A stretch of DNA of 64,000 bases from Oscheius dolichura (Eukaryota > Nematoda > Chromadorea > Rhabditida > Rhabditidae): contig OW051492.1 in assembly GCA_932521035.1 (NCBI GenBank), positions 9,734,001 to 9,798,000 on the forward strand. The letters run 5' to 3'. The stretch's first letter is position 1; the number at the start of each line of letters is the position of its first letter. The notes below the pieces were generated by a model. It saw only the letters and a list, made by a program, of their open reading frames with translations. It made no database searches and was not told where the DNA came from. This document shows, in pieces, positions 45,755-56,190 of this stretch. Made by a program: the position numbers and the translations under genes.

Positions 45755-47752
45755 ATGGACGAGTTTCCAGTTGGAAGTGAGTGTGGTTCCATTGTTGAAA
45801 TTAGCCTCAGTTCCAGCTGTCCTCGAAGCTATTAGCCAGGTCAATAACAGCATTGCTCAGGGTGGATTGAATTTTACTCAAGCTGCTCCAGCAATCGCTA
45901 TGTACACTCAGATCGCTGGAATTATTATATCTGTAGCTAGCATCGCCTTGCCTGACAAGTTTAAAGGGATTCTCCAGGACAATTTTAGCGTTGAATTCGC
46001 GGCTGCCGAGGTTTTACGGGCGAAGCAGCAGTTTCGCCAAAGGTGCTTTTCATGATTTTCACATTTTATTTCTTCTAAAAATTGAGCTATTGGCAACAAT
46101 GTTACAAAAAAATTAAATAGAAATTGAGGCATTTTGACTATGAATAAAGTCAGGACAGTGAGGCGTCTATAATACGACTATCTAAACTATTTTTTGATAT
46201 TATTTTCTCTATAAAATGAGACCAAGTTGTTTACAACTCTCCAGGACATTTTGTGAAATATTTTGTAAAATGTCCTGGAGAGTCCCTTTAACAGAATTGA
46301 CGATGCCGCAATAATTATGAAGGAGCTGGGAAACTTGAAGAACACAGTCAGCCAGGTAATCCACTTGATGCTCTAATTCAGCCATAAAATTGTTCTAGAT
46401 GCATGAAGAGATGAGACAGGACTTCAGGAGTGTTGAATCGTTGATCGTGCACCACAGTTTTACGAAGGTTAGGGCCCGGTTCACTCGGTCATTTCTCTCT
46501 TTTTCAGGATATTATAAACAAAGTGGACAATCAGCAGCGCTACCTGGAGAATCTACTTGGCACCCAATCGAATCAGTCCATAGAACAGTTCAAACACGAG
46601 TGTAACATCCGACGGCCACAGACTTTGCTCTTGGTTAGACATCCTTTTCTCTATAAAATTCGCTTCCAGGACATGATCAATGCGATCGATCACGATGTCA
46701 CCAACCCGATAAAGTACTGTCTGAATGCCGATCCGTTAAATTCACGGGAAATTGTCATCAAATGGCGAAAAGAGATACAAGGCCTGGCAGGAACATTGGT
46801 ATGGTTTATTTTATTTTAAAGGAAACGTGACAATAGCGGGAATTTTAAATTGATTGTCTCACTCCGTTCCAGGGACTCGATTTCCATTGAGTGGATGCTA
46901 TTTTTCCATGTTTATTTGATATTTTTCAGGCGATGCTCCACGGAGTATTCTCTGGTCTAAATGGTTGGAAGGACGATGAAACGATGGCCGCCAATATCAA
47001 AGAACTTGAGAGGGTGTTGGATAAGTTCGATCAGAATTTCAAGGTGGCAATTAGCAACACAATGACAGTCCACTTTTCAGTTGGATTACTGGAGTTCAGT
47101 CGCCACCTTTGTGGAGAGGACAATGGATAGAAATGTCAGCAATATGGAAAAAGCTGAGAGTATCACCAATATACTCGATAAAATATACACCACGTATGTT
47201 TTTCTATTTATTTTCTAGAATCTATTATATTTTTCAGGGATCAGATCTCCATCTTCGTTTATGATAGTACTGAAGGATTTGACAACCATGTCTTCTATGT
47301 CAGGAATGAAAGTCAGGCACTTTTCCGTTTTCGTCGAGGAGGCAGTTGTGTAGTTGTCTATGCCAGTAAAACGGCTAGCACAATCAGTGACGATGCTTAT
47401 CAACAATACCTAGAGAATGCGCCAAAGAGTGAGGAATATCCGTAAGAAAAGTTTCAAGCCTAATCACAAAGGAAAATTTTGTAGTGGGTATACCTTGGCT
47501 GGGTGGGCAAAGTGGCTATATGAAGAACGATACGGCCAGGTTCCTCTTTCTGATGACGTCTGGCAAAGTATGACCGAAGCAGAAAAACAGAAGTTTTTAT
47601 TACTTAAAGCTGCAAGAAATTACGGCTTTGTTGGTGGTGTTAGAGCAAGTTTGAATATAGTCCACTGTCGTACGAAAGGCAGGTGGAAGGGTGGCTGCGA
47701 CAAAGTGGAGGTGGGTAAAGTTTATGCGCTCTGTATTACTCGTTTGAACTAA
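45755..47752 (+). CDS. Unrecognised helical protein of 447 residues
   Basis: Ten exons join in phase: 45755-45776, 45805-46042, 46295-46355, 46399-46467, 46508-46633, 46670-46798, 46930-47043, 47081-47193, 47238-47441, 47485-47752. The first 60 residues include a hydrophobic stretch (MYTQIAGIIISVASIALP); then follow long charged helices (MKELGNLKNTVSQMHEEMRQ, ANIKELERVLDKFDQNFKL) and a mixed C-terminal domain (DQISIFVYDSTEGFDNHVFY, GYTLAGWAKWLYEERYG, KAARNYGFVGGVRASLNI). There is no signal peptide, cysteine pattern or catalytic motif I can name. A helical bundle followed by a beta-containing domain is my reading, not a family assignment. Exon 2 codes across a family A arm (see findings). Intron 2 contains a perfect hairpin. 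Confidence 0.8.
46000..46026. mobile_element. Family A arm inside coding exon 2
   Basis: GCTGCCGAGGTTTTACGGGC matches the right arm GCTGCCGAGATTTTACGGGT of complete copies at 18 of 20 positions and is read in frame as AAEVLRAK. Confidence 0.6.
46236..46283. repeat. Perfect 17-base inverted repeat with 14-base spacer (intron 2)
   Basis: ACTCTCCAGGACATTTT is followed after 14 bases by its exact reverse complement. It ends about a dozen bases before the exon 3 acceptor, so a folded intron would bring the acceptor next to the stem. Confidence 0.9.
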
Positions 47753-47832
47753 TTGAAACGTGCAAACTTCTACCATTTTGCTATCGTTGAAGAAGCCTTG
47801 ATTGTATTTTTTTCTGGTTATTTGGTTGTATC

Positions 47833-48003
47833 ATGTCATTCGTCCAAACAACACTAAACGGAATAAATTGTAGTAGAACGGGTGTTTCATCTCAATACAT
47901 CAAGAAGGCCGTCACTTTGAAAATGGTATTGGATATACGCTGTAAAACAAAGAAAAAAGTTTATTATCAATTTAAAACCCTCAATGGGAGTGAGCAATTA
48001 CAG
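47833..48003 (+). CDS. Possible first exon of a small gene
   Basis: An ATG opens MSFVQTTLNGINCSRTGVSS and runs to NGSEQLQ before a GTTAGA donor. A possible following exon after GATTTAG (48073) reads IVGGSVGPAVAVEATGKF. The lysine-rich middle and lack of any known motif leave this doubtful; it could be a remnant. Confidence 0.3.
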
Positions 48004-48009
48004 GTTAGA

Positions 48010-49009
48010 CGAAAGAAAACAGCATCGAGAACACAGTAACCACATAGAAATAGACATCTGTCGCCGATTTAGGAATCGTTGGAGGATCTGTTGGTCCTGC
48101 AGTGGCGGTAGAAGCTACTGGGAAGTTTTTTTAGGACCGAAACCACCCCACAGGAGGATCCTACAGTAGGTATTGGCCTCGACGTCATGGGAGTTCCTAC
48201 ATTTGTATGGGCATCGAAAGTTATCCTGAAAAATGTGTATTCTGTTTATTATTTTTTCATAGGAATGATACAGGAAATAAACGAACTTGCTACCGTATTT
48301 TCAGTATGAAAAAAATAGAAATCTGGACTCTAATCTCTGTAAAAGGATACTTTGAACAGGGAATATGTTAGAATAACAGGAAGCAAGCGTTTTCTAGAAA
48401 AATAAGTGCCGACGAAGAAAGGAACATTCGGATATCTCGATAAATGACCGAAGCGGAGGACGACGACAACAACCAACAGAAAAAGTCAACTCTGTGACTG
48501 TGATGATGATGGAACATGATAGCTAGGCGGACGCACCAGCATTGAAAATAAACAGAGGATGCTTGGATTTCCGAAGTTTCTCCACAGTCAGAGAGAGAGA
48601 GAGGAAAGGACGAATCGGCAGTTTCATTCAGAAACCAGCGGGCCTTCGGCTGTCGTCTGTCTGTCAAAGTTATCCGTTTCGACCTGTGGCGACCTTTCCG
48701 CTTTTCTACCGACGACCGCCTGCGGCGGCCCCCGGGATTAAGAAATTTTTTATCCCTTTACCGTCGGACACTTTCCCATCGGACAGACAAACAAACAAAC
48801 AGACAGACAAACACCATAGCACTTTAATAGGGGGTAGATGGGAAAGACCATCGGGAAAAATCACATCGAATTAGCTATATCCCCCACACAATAACAAGGC
48901 AGACGCGCTATCGCTTCGGGACCCGTGAACGGAATCAGGCAACTTCGTGAACGAAACTCCCAGTCCCTGACAGTTTCTTTTAAGTTTTTTAGGAGCGGGA
49001 AAATGAACC
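48010..49009. other. Intergenic stretch
   Basis: No supported gene. A run of GACAGACAAACAAACAAACA type sequence lies at about 48783-48815; nothing else stands out. Confidence 0.45.
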
Positions 49010-49681
49010 CTAAAGAATACATACGGACGGCATTTCAAGCCTAGACCCATCTACAGCAAATCGCACCCCAGCAAGATCTTCCCTTCTTCTTCTTCTTGTT
49101 AAACGAACCAGCGACATTCTTGTGAATTCCCTGGTGCTTTCGTCCTTGTTGTAAAGAATCGCTAATCCAAGAACAACCAAAATAATAGTAAAGAATATTG
49201 TCCAAAAAAGCCAACGGGATCCTAGGACGACATGTGAATCGGCTACTTCGCAACATTCTCCAATATACGGATCAGGGCAGCTTAAATTTTATTCATAAAA
49301 GAGAGTTTTTAGCATTACTTGCAAAATGGCTCGGCTATCGTTTCATTTTCTTTTATCCTTGCACATTGACCGCCATTTAGACAGGCTCTCCCGTTAGAAC
49401 ATAATTCATCCCAGTAACCAAAATCAACATATGAATGTGATTCGAGTTTTGCTTTAGTTCTATTCTTATCGGGAAGGCACCGTCCCTCTTCTTGTTTATA
49501 ATTGTCAGGACAGAGACATTTCCCTTTAATAGTGCCTGGCGTAGAATCAGGACCTATAGCACAGATCCACGGGCACGTTTTACGAATTTCGTCACAAGGA
49601 TTTAAAGAAAGCATAATTTGAAATGGCCAGTTCCCCCCGGTTGACAGGTTTAAAGGAAGCCACAGGGGCATAGGCGGATTA
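49010..49681 (-). CDS. EGF-like single-pass membrane protein, 5' end uncertain
   Basis: Two exons join in phase: 49681-49319 and 49280-49010. The product has a cysteine-rich stretch (CDEIRKTCPWICAIG, KCLCPDNYKQEEGRC), an EGF-like domain ending LCSNGRACLNGGQC, then CNCPDPYIGECCE completed across the intron, a TM helix WLFWTIFFTIILVVLGLAIL, and a basic cytosolic tail (VRLTRRRRRED). This predicts a type I surface protein. Two possible N-glycosylation sequons (NRT, NET) lie before the helix. No signal peptide is visible: the ATG at 49614 is mid-domain, and the sequence upstream to 49700 is a family G end and a run of G, so the true 5' exons are missing, lost or elsewhere. Confidence 0.65.
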
Positions 49682-50194
49682 CTGTAGCTGAAGAAAATGG
49701 GGGGGGGGGGGGTGCGAGAACTTATTTGCCTCGCGCTCAACATTTTAAGCTTAGAACCGCAGAAGAACTATGTGAAATAGTTCTAACCTTGTAGTCCACG
49801 TTTTCATCAACATTTTGCCACCTAAATCCAGTCAAACTCCCCCCTAGAAATCAGTTCAATTTCCCTCTGCTATTTTCCCTATGAAATTGATCCAATCCGC
49901 TCTGAGCTCAAGATATTGTCGTCACATCCAAAAATTCCAATATTACATAACTTCACAAAGCGTAGAATCCAATTTCAATTCAAATTTCCCTCCAAAACGG
50001 TTCGTCATCTACCGAAACGTGCCCCGTTTCACTGCCACTGCTCTATTTCTCACCAACGATGATGATATCGCTTTCAATCAGCTGTTCTCATTCTTTCTCT
50101 TCTTATTTTTTTTTCCCTTTCTCTCTGTTTTTTTTAATTTTTAACTTTAAAAATTCTGTATTATCAGGTGTCATATATACACCGACTTTCTGTT

Positions 50195-50732
50195 TATTGG
50201 TATGGAAGAAAGGAAGAACGCTGAAATGACCATAGTCCCAGAAGGTGGACCGGCTCCAAGACGAGATCGTAACACCCCAAGGCAAAACGGAGCAACGTCT
50301 TCAAGTAACTGGTTTGGAAAAGTTAAAATACCGTCTTCTTGACGACGATATTTGGGAGCAAGAGTCCAAAGAGTTAGGAAATCGCATTGATGCCATTCAA
50401 CCAGAAGTTCCAGGGGCCCGTCGTGGAATGAATTGAGGAGGCCAGCGACTCTCTGGAACTGCTGAGAATGGACGTGCCAGAAGACTTGATCCCCGGAGCG
50501 TTGGTCAAACTAGACGAGCTGAAGGACGTCGCTAATGTCATCGAGCAGTCCTTCGAGCAAGCCACCAGAGACATCTATATTCCGATGAAAGACGCCTGGT
50601 CCAGAAGGACTACCTTAAGAAAGCGACTGGCTGGAAAGAGGTAGCTACGAAGCTGACGAAGAAGGAAAGAAGTTGTTGTCTAAAGTGGCTAAGATGAACG
50701 ACAACGGATGGCTAGCGGAGACTAACAAGTAA
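50195..50732 (+). pseudogene. Frameshifted copy of a coiled-coil-like gene
   Basis: After an acceptor and GGTGTCATATATACACC, an ATG at 50201 opens MEERKNAEMTIVPEG. Successive segments in three different frames then look protein-like: LQVTGLEKLKYRLLDDDIWE and the following helix to about 50436, IPGALVKLDELKDVANVIEQ at about 50500-50600, DYLKKATGWKEVATKLTKKE near 50610-50670, and GKKLLSKVAKMNDNGWLAET to a TAA at about 50732. No GT-AG introns separate them, so at least three indels have broken the gene. The source family is unknown; a sister copy is at 43226 and a scrap near 50790 repeats GAAGGTGGACCGACTTTGAG. Confidence 0.65.
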
Positions 50733-51317
50733 GGTATGGGTGGATTTTACTGCTGTATAAATAATGATTTACAGGCTACTTGTCCCTCCCAGTTGCACCG
50801 AAGGTGGACCGACTTTGAGACGAGATTGTAATGCTCTTTTTGATTTCGATCTCAGTTTTTTTTGTATAGAATGTCCTTTCCTCCTTGATCTCCTCTTTCA
50901 AATAAACATTTATTTAAGTAGTCATTGTTTATATATCGTTTTCCGGCCGTGCTTTCCCGGGAGGGGGTAACCCTGCCAGCGCTGGGGATATTCCTGGTCA
51001 GTTGAGCCAAAAAACGAGCATTTCGCCGAAAATCCGCAAGGCTATGTTTGTTTAGAACTTGCTAAACAAGCTGGGAATGCCAAAAAAAACTCTAGGTAAA
51101 ACCATTTTCGTGTGTGAAGAGCCCTTGAAAGTTGGAGGCGCTTCCTCTTTGAATTGTCGAAACGAAATCCAAAAACCTGAGATCATTTACGGCTATCAAC
51201 GATACGGGGAGGGGCCCTTGAGGACTCTGCTACTACTTCAGAAATATCAATTTAAACCATCCCTTTTATCTAAAGAGCTATGGTGTCCGTCTGTTTTGAC
51301 CTGTCGAAAATTTTTGG

Positions 51318-51402
51318 CCTAATGGCTAAGAGGCCGGTTGTGCGGTCGGAGAGGTCCCGGGTTCGAACCCCACCCGCATCAAACCTTTTCCCTTTTTTGT
51401 TT
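51318..51402 (+). ncRNA. tRNA-derived sequence with intact A and B boxes
   Basis: TGGCCTAATGGC fits the pol III A box and forms a D-arm with the following GGCC; GGTTCGAACCC fits the B box about 35 bases on. A T-rich run (CCTTTTCCCTTTTTTG) follows and could stop pol III. The acceptor stem cannot pair and the anticodon arm does not fold as a standard seven-base loop, so this is not a working tRNA; it is a pseudogene, a SINE head or a small pol III RNA. Confidence 0.55.
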
Positions 51403-51859
51403 GACAGAGAGAGGGGAAGCGCTCAATGTAGATCTAGCGGAGAGAGGGACGCAGAAGACAGGACTAGAAGAGGACCGGGAGATCGGGTAAGGGGCTGTGA
51501 GAGAAGGGACCGAACGGGGAGAGGGGGAAGGGCGAAAGGGACTGCTTGGGTGAAGCTGAGAAGTGGGCACGTGCAAGGGACGGCGAGAGTCAGAGGACGG
51601 GAAGAGACTGCCCAGGGAGTTGGGGGAAAGAGCGGATGGGACTGGACGGGGAGGCGGAAGAGCGGATGGAACTTCCCAGTGCGAGATAAAACCACAGTTG
51701 GCGCAGCCAACGCCCAGCCGAAGACCCCCCGCAGGTGGGTCGAAACGGCTGGTTTTCTCCATCAATTTGAATAAATGCGCCCAGATCTGTAGAATTGTGT
51801 TCAGATTCTAAAATTACAGTACTGCCTAACCTTAGAAGCTGGAAGTTGTCCTACGCTGC
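51403..51859. other. GC-rich stretch between the tRNA-like sequence and the type II membrane protein gene
   Basis: Purine-rich on the plus strand with GGGA-type words; open frames here on both strands appear to be composition artefacts. No repeat end recognised. Confidence 0.4.
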
Positions 51860-54142
51860 CTAATGTTTTCCCCAAAAAGGATAGCGATCAAGTAAAACCC
51901 GCTTCGTCTTTGGTTCCATTGGCTTAAACAGTGAAGCAACCTCTTCCAGCTGCTGTTTATTTAACATCATACTGTTTAAAAAGTAATAAACTTCATCAAA
52001 GTCGTAAAGCATCTTATAGCTAAGTGCTCGGACACCAACTTCCACCCCATTTAAACGACCGGCATCCCACCATTTCAAGGGCTCCATCATACCAAGTTGA
52101 TGAATGGACTAAAGCCGGACCAAGGACTTTGAAGAATGCCATCTTGTTATCGCAGTAAACGTCACAGAATCCGCATTCGAAGTAGATCATCACGTGACTG
52201 TCAAAGGCTTTGTTGTACAGATCAGTACAATCAACAGATCCCTCTGGGATTACCTATAACAGGAATGACAATTTCTATAAAATCTTACGGCTAAATAATT
52301 TTCTATAAAATCGAGTAGATCAACTCTGACACAGTCGATAAATTGTTGTCCTGCCGGCGTGAACTGATCGTAATATTCTGAATAATTTAAATGGTCAAGA
52401 GCTGTCAAGCAGTGCCTTTCCAATGGGAAGCAGGCGCTTTGGCATGCTAAAGGCTAAAACGTCGGAGACCGGTCGTTGGAAACGGACTGTGGCCCATTTT
52501 TTCAAAGACCGATTCGACTTATTCATGAAATCTCACCGTAATAGCGTTTACAGTAGTATAGCGCATAGTTTGTGAGATATCCGTCTGGTCCACAATGAGC
52601 CTTTGAGTCTTCCAGACATTGATACTCTTGGCATCCCTGACAATCAGCACACGGAAGCTGAAAATACCAACCAGTGCTTGTAGTGCCCATACAATTTGGC
52701 TCAACATCCACTCTAAGTTCCAATGAATTGCCTAAACACCTTTTTGAAAAAGTCAATTAATTCTTGGAAACCTGAAAAACTGATCGGTGAAACCTTCTCT
52801 CCATCGGTTCCTACACAGCCGCTGTCGAATATTGGCGACCCCTCGTACGATACCGTCACCCGATCCCGTACTACATAAGTCTCATAGGCGAATTGGATCA
52901 TTTGAGCAGCAAATGTGCCCATTTTGTAGCGACGGGTGACGGGGGTATCGGCTCCGGCGACTACTTGTCCATCACAAGTAGAACAGGATGTAGCACACGG
53001 TGAATTAACATCCGCATTACATTGAGAACCACAGGCGACTGGGAGCTCATTGGTGAAAGTTGCTTGGGAACCGCTTGTTGCGCTGAAATATAGTTTTATC
53101 GGAGACCAAACCCCCCCTCCCGGCGTCCCTTTAATAACTTCCCATTAGACGATTTACGACCCGTTGGCACAGTCAGCTTATACAACGAGGTTCACTGTAC
53201 TCTTGCGGCGGAATTTGTAAAGAGCGACAAGATAAGAGCTGCTATAAGACTTAAAACCGCTACAAGCTAGCTGATAAGACTCGGCCAGAGAGAAAGTAAT
53301 GTTGCGCTCATCACATTTCTCACCTTGAAATAGAGTACGGAGTCCAATTGACCGAGGAACAGGATCCAGCAGACCCCTGGGAGCACATGGCATTTGACAT
53401 CCTCACTTCCACTTGATAAACTTGGCTGTCATCCGGGAGGAAGCCGACAAAACTGAGTCCAGAATTCAGAGTCGCAGAAAGATTCAGTGGTATCACATGG
53501 ATTGTATCGGCATTGCCGAAGCGGATTCCTATACTTCCTTCGTTGTTTATTGCTTGGCGTTTGACTCTGAAAATTAGGGGATGAGAGGCAGGCGATCCCC
53601 TGCACCCGTAAAGTCTCGGCAGGAGGGTCATCTTTATTTTAAACTGCTACAAAATTGTAACACCTTTATATCTTTGTCTTGCCGAAACTTTACGGGTGCA
53701 GGGGATCGGACTTCTGAGCTGGGGGAATTCACCTTGTTTCCTCCGTCGACCGAACGCGCTGTAGGAAATTTTTGTGAAGTTCAGAGGAACCAGTCGTATT
53801 AGCTGCTGGCAATCGAACAAAGAAGTAACTGAGTCGATTGGTTTCAGCAACCATGGAAGAGTTGTCGACCCGCAATCCTAGCCAATTCAACATAGAAATA
53901 TTAACAACCAGTGGAGCCAGAGCAGGCAAGTCCGACTGCAGCGAACTCGCAGAAATAATGAGACTCCCATTGGGAAAAGTCGAATTATCGCTAATTATGT
54001 CATCCAGCGTTGGGCCGCTATCATTTTCAGCTGGTTTCTTCTTGAGAACCAATACTAGAGTGACAGTAATGGCAGCAGCAATAATCAGAACGAGGAGGAG
54101 AATGGCAAGCCAAATGAGGCACTTCTTCGTCTTCTTTTCCAT
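51860..54142 (-). CDS. Type II membrane protein with Cys-rich ectodomain and furin-like site
   Basis: Exons 54142-53733, 53566-53324, about 53250-53195, 53082-52772, 52731-52537, 52446-52289, 52253-52093 and 52019-51860 give about 560 residues; the exon 3 to exon 4 join is ambiguous because of a TAA. A short basic N end (MEKKTKK) precedes a TM helix LIWLAILLLVLIIAAAITVT, and the rest is rich in N-glycosylation sequons (NST, NGS, NIS, NSS, NTT), so the C side is outside. RVKRQ at exon 2 is a fur-type cleavage site. A beta-rich domain (FAYETYVVRDRVTVSYEG, IFDSGCVGTDG, LELRVDVEPNCMGT) is followed by cysteine clusters. It is probably a cuticular, epithelial or sperm surface protein; the family is not recognised. 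Intron 1 consists mainly of a family A element. Confidence 0.72.
53600..53701 (-). mobile_element. Family A hairpin element forming most of intron 1
   Basis: TGCACCCGTAAAGTCTCGGC and TTGCCGAAACTTTACGGGTG flank the reversed common core. Outer GGCGATCCCC and GGGGATCGGA extend the palindrome. The 166-base intron is little more than this element. Confidence 0.9.
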
Positions 54143-54384
54143 ACTAGAGAGACGGAGTTTGCTGGACTGTTTCGGTGGAATTTAAACTGAGAAGATAAGG
54201 GAGGTTTACAGGTTATTAAAGCATAGCCACACAGGGTTTGGAAATATGGGAGTGATAAGAGCTAGGATTGCACAGTGAGCCGAAAAGGACAGGGGGCTTT
54301 TCAGTACAGAACAGTTTTCAGCCGTGTTCTTTATATAACAGTGGTCAGGCGAGCGCGGAGCTCATTATTTCGCCTTCAGATATC

Positions 54385-54545
54385 AAAATTACAGTACTGC
54401 CTAGCTTTAGAAGTCGGAAAATATCCTACACTGCCAAATGTTTCCCATGAAGAAGGTCAGCGATCTAGCGAACCGCGTTCTGTTTCAACCAAACCAGTTC
54501 CATTGACTCCTGCAGTGAAGCAACCACTTCCAACCAGCCATGTTC
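54385..54545 (-). pseudogene. Direct duplicate of the last exon and 3' flank of the type II protein gene
   Basis: Sequence from AAAATTACAGTACTGCCTAG through CTGCAGTGAAGCAACC matches 51808-51950 (AAAATTACAGTACTGCCTAA through TTAAACAGTGAAGCAACC) with drift and small indels. Thus the gene at 51860-54142 is bracketed by direct repeats, one of which is its own 3' end. The copy carries no usable frame. Confidence 0.75.
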
Positions 54546-56190
54546 ATTCTTCTCGTGGTGCTTTTCTGAAAATTTATCTTTAATTAATTTTTCTAGTTCT
54601 AGAAGTTCTCTATTTTCAGGTGTCATAAATACACCTCATTTTCCCCCAATAGAAATGGTGATTCCTTTGGCGGATAGCCTCCAAGCCTTGCTGAATATCA
54701 CTGATGCCGGATGAAACCGAAATTGAAACGCAAATCTGAGAATAACTGAAAGAATTTGGGTAAGTCTTCATAATAATTAATTGTAAATAATTGTGCTGTT
54801 GTTTCAGTAGCAGTAACCGAATCAACCTCCAAGATTAGATGCAAAACTACAATGAACAAAGCAGATGTAGTGCACTCTTCCCCTTGTACCGTGGCATATA
54901 AAAGATTTCCCAATGAAAACCTATAGGAAAAGTCAATCTTGCCCCTCTCCCTATTAACTTTATCGCCTCATCTATATGGTGACCTATGTTGCTGAAATAA
55001 AGATTCTTTTCCCTCAGTTATGGGCTATTTTTATACAAAACGGCGTGCAGAATTTGGTTCAGATTTCGCTTTGTCTCGAGCCTTGACTGAAATTATCCAA
55101 TGAGCCAAAATAGGAAGGGATTGTTCAGCATCTTCCAACACATTCCAAAAGTATCAACCATTTCTCTAACCTAGAGAGAGTATTTAGGACAAAGCTGTAC
55201 TTTTTTGACCCATTCTGATTTCTTTTTCGATCTCTATCATCCCAACCCCCGTTTACATCTCACACACCAAGAAGAATGTCAATTATTCCTCTCCAAGAGG
55301 TGCAAATTGCCTGCTGATCCCGTCTTTCGGTCCGTTGTCCCGGGTAACACCTTGTTATCGTCACGACCATCATCAGTAACGGGAACAATTAGCAGTAGTG
55401 AGATTAAATTGATGATAAAATGTAATTTGCCGTCGGCTGATATGAAATTAAACAGGTGCTTGATACGGGGGATATAGAGAGGAAAGCAGCATTGCCCCTT
55501 TCAGTACGAGAATAGTCATCAACATCGCTTTCCATCCGCCTTTTTTCTCTTTCAAAGCACATTTTCTTCCATTTTTTTTGGAATTAAATCTAACTGTAGC
55601 CTTTCAAGAAGCCAACCGGACTTCTGCTCGAAATACTTCTTTAAATGAAGAAACACCTGTTGGTAGGCATGCGGAGCAAGAAACGGGGGACCGTACGGGT
55701 GTGCGTGCTCCCAAACTCTTTTCGCGCCTTTTCCTCCATTATTTTCACCAATTCATTAATTAAATCCTACTGTAGCCTTACTAGAACCCAAACAGAACTT
55801 TTTTCCCGCAATCCTTTAAAAAAAAAGAAAAACGCCTCCATAATCTGGTCAGAGGTGCACTGGACGGGAAAGTGGAGACAGCGCGGTCTACCGTACTTTT
55901 GCCGCGTTTTTTCTACAGTAAGTGCAGATCTTACTGTAACGGTACTGTACGTGATCTGAACCATCGTACCATTTTGAAAATTCATTTAAAACGAGGAAAA
56001 GGAGTTCAAAATGGCGCGCGTGCGCGGTAAACTGATGCGGACGCGGACAGCCATGCTTTTTGGGGGTTCGAGCCATTTTCCAAGAACGTCAAAGGTCAAG
56101 CAGACAACTAATAAGACGACGAAAAAAGAACAGAACACAACACATTTTGCTGGGCCGAAGCCCCTCTTTATTCACACTTCACGCCTAGAT
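54546..56190. other. Intergenic region before the MSP gene
   Basis: No gene is supported. An acceptor-like TTTTCAG at about 54618 is followed by GGTGTCATAAATACACC, as in the 43.2 and 50.2 kb copies. Two AATTAAATC-TACTGTAGCC words lie at 55585 and 55760. Confidence 0.45.

Noticed and set aside
51318-51384. Functional tRNA gene
   Set aside because: No pairing acceptor stem and no regular anticodon arm, despite intact A and B boxes.
51379-51774. Overlapping long open frames on both strands
   Set aside because: Purine-rich low-complexity sequence avoids stops on either strand; no motif or gene context.
52093-52140. A 19-base GT-AG gap near the end of the type II membrane protein
   Set aside because: A 73-base intron from 52092 to 52020 joins in phase and is more ordinary.
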